Positions 63,011-64,000 of a stretch of DNA of 64,000 bases are shown here, piece after piece. The notes beneath the pieces were generated by a model. The model was not told where the DNA came from, did no database searches, and saw only the letters and a program-made list of their open reading frames with translations. The position numbers and the translations under genes were made by a program. Origin of the DNA: Histomonas meleagridis (taxonomy: Eukaryota > Parabasalia > Tritrichomonadida > Dientamoebidae); contig WSYJ01000063.1 in the NCBI GenBank assembly GCA_020186115.1, forward strand, positions 269,512-333,511, given 5' to 3'. How positions within the stretch are numbered: position 1 is the first letter of the stretch; the number at the start of each line of letters is the position of its first letter.

Positions 63011-64000
63011 TTAACGTAATCCGTTAATAACTTGTTCTACAGATGCATTAGTAATTTCAATCTGTGATCTTCCTTCAGGTTTTACAGAACGTATTTTTAA
63101 TATAGCATCTTCAAAGTATATACCTACTGGTGATGCATTTGCACTTGTAGCTAAATAATCAGTTGTATTTACACGTTTTCCATGAAGTTCTATTTGTATA
63201 GTACCTGTTGTTGAAATGCCTCCTTGGAAATCTTCTCCTTCAGCAAAAGGTAATCCTATAAAGAAATTACTATTATCTTTACCGTGCCAAATTCTTGTTG
63301 TAGTTTTTACTCCAGAAGCATTATAAGTATTTTTGTAATAATACGGTTGTATTGATGTTTTTAAATCTTCATTAAGACTGCTTAATAAACTACCATTTAA
63401 ATTAACACTATCTAATAACATATTAATATTTTTAGCATCATCTACTGTTGTGTAGTCTTCTCGTGGATACATTTTACCGTCAATATTAAATCTGTAACTG
63501 ATATGTGGATTTAGAAAACATGTTCTAGAATATTGATTTACGCGAAATACAGTAAATAATGTATCACAATGTCTGATTCCGATTGTGGCAGCTGTATCTA
63601 TTGATGATTTATCGTCTATAAATTCTTGTGTGAAATCTCTTACTTGACATATATGTATAGGAAATAATAACGGTATTTGTATATATTTAGCAGCTAATGC
63701 GTTAAATACATCCATTTTTAATAAATATTCTGCTAATTTAATTTTAATATCTTTAGTTGTTTGTGTATTACATATGAATTGTTGTTGTTGTTTAGCATAT
63801 GTATATGATCCAGATGAATCAGTTTCTTTGATATTATTATATACAGTTTCATTTATATTACGAAATCCTAAGTCTACGTCACCGCTATTAATAATATCTC
63901 GAATATCAATATAATATTCTCTCTTATCATTATCGCTATCATCATTTTTTAACAAAATATTATCATAATTAGGTATTGGCGCTATAACTAAATTTTGATA
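63011..64000 (-). CDS. E2 major capsid protein (double jelly roll), partial at window end
   Basis: The C-terminal 330 or so residues. The frame is open to the last base of the window, so the N-terminus lies beyond. It aligns along its whole length with E1 40-40.8 kb: YQNLVIAPIPNY, VDLGFRNINETV, KMDVFNALAAKYIQIPLLFP, RHCDTLFTVFRVNQYSRTC, KDNSNFFIGLPFAEGEDFQG and EITNASVEQ. No stop or shift is seen. This is the shell protein and, with the ATPase and penton-like gene, shows that E2 has (or had) a virion programme. It converges on the minor capsid gene. Confidence 0.65.
   Translation of the reverse strand, partial: YQNLVIAPIPNYDNILLKNDDSDNDKREYYIDIRDIINSGDVDLGFRNINETVYNNIKETDSSGSYTYAKQQQQFICNTQTTKDIKIKLAEYLLKMDVFNALAAKYIQIPLLFPIHICQVRDFTQEFIDDKSSIDTAATIGIRHCDTLFTVFRVNQYSRTCFLNPHISYRFNIDGKMYPREDYTTVDDAKNINMLLDSVNLNGSLLSSLNEDLKTSIQPYYYKNTYNASGVKTTTRIWHGKDNSNFFIGLPFAEGEDFQGGISTTGTIQIELHGKRVNTTDYLATSANASPVGIYFEDAILKIRSVKPEGRSQIEITNASVEQVINGLR

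Overview
The window looks like nuclear DNA of a parabasalid flagellate (a trichomonad such as Tritrichomonas or Trichomonas; species not fixed). The grounds are an AT-rich, compact and apparently intron-poor layout, several paralogues of the trichomonad DUF3447-plus-ankyrin family, a giant axonemal CFAP47-like gene, and large Maverick/Polinton-like virus elements of the kind that fill trichomonad genomes. Family calls rest on motifs read by eye; no search was run.

1-25.5 kb is mostly host core genome: the C-terminal end of a membrane surface protein (interrupted), a symplekin C-terminal-domain protein, a 7-TM-like protein, a Brr6/Brl1-type nuclear-envelope protein, a coiled-coil protein, a DUF3447/ankyrin gene with a decayed ankyrin tail, a longin-like protein, CFAP47, a PP1-like phosphatase, a PQ-loop (SLC66A2-like) protein, a PDK1-type AGC kinase with PH domain, a DHHC palmitoyltransferase and a WD40-like protein. 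Divergent pairs are very tightly packed. 25.5-36 kb is accessory: two more DUF3447/ankyrin genes with frame-rotating ankyrin tails of 170-nt period, a truncated Tc1/mariner-type transposase, a membrane-anchored glycoside hydrolase, and an inverted-repeat remnant carrying a KilA-N fragment.

36-64 kb is dominated by Maverick/Polinton-like material. It opens with a perfect three-way (T-shaped) DNA hairpin at 36.07-36.16 kb. A capsid-like pseudogene of one lineage (36.4-37.75) then abuts a degenerate element, here called E1 (37.7-45.3: coiled-coil protein, double-jelly-roll capsid, two orphan genes, family-B DNA polymerase, KilA-N, primase-like fragment). A 2.1-kb giant inverted repeat made of about 41-bp iterons (45.9-48.05) and a nest of inverted repeats (48.2-48.85) separate E1 from the much fuller element E2 (about 48.1 kb to beyond the window end). 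E2 carries a PrimPol-SF3 helicase, an HxH-rich fibre, a KilA-N protein, the same two orphans, a compact PolB with an inserted Cys...His domain, an A32/FtsK-like packaging ATPase, a tiny membrane protein, a penton-like minor capsid protein and a major capsid protein that runs off the window.

E1 and E2 share five homologous genes. Four of them (KilA-N, two orphans, polymerase) form one block, but the arrangement differs. E1 has decayed mainly by in-frame TAA codons. Every break I find in E2 is a +1 indel, so E2 may be only recently inactive, or intact if those are assembly errors. No integrase or adenain-like protease is visible in either element within this window.
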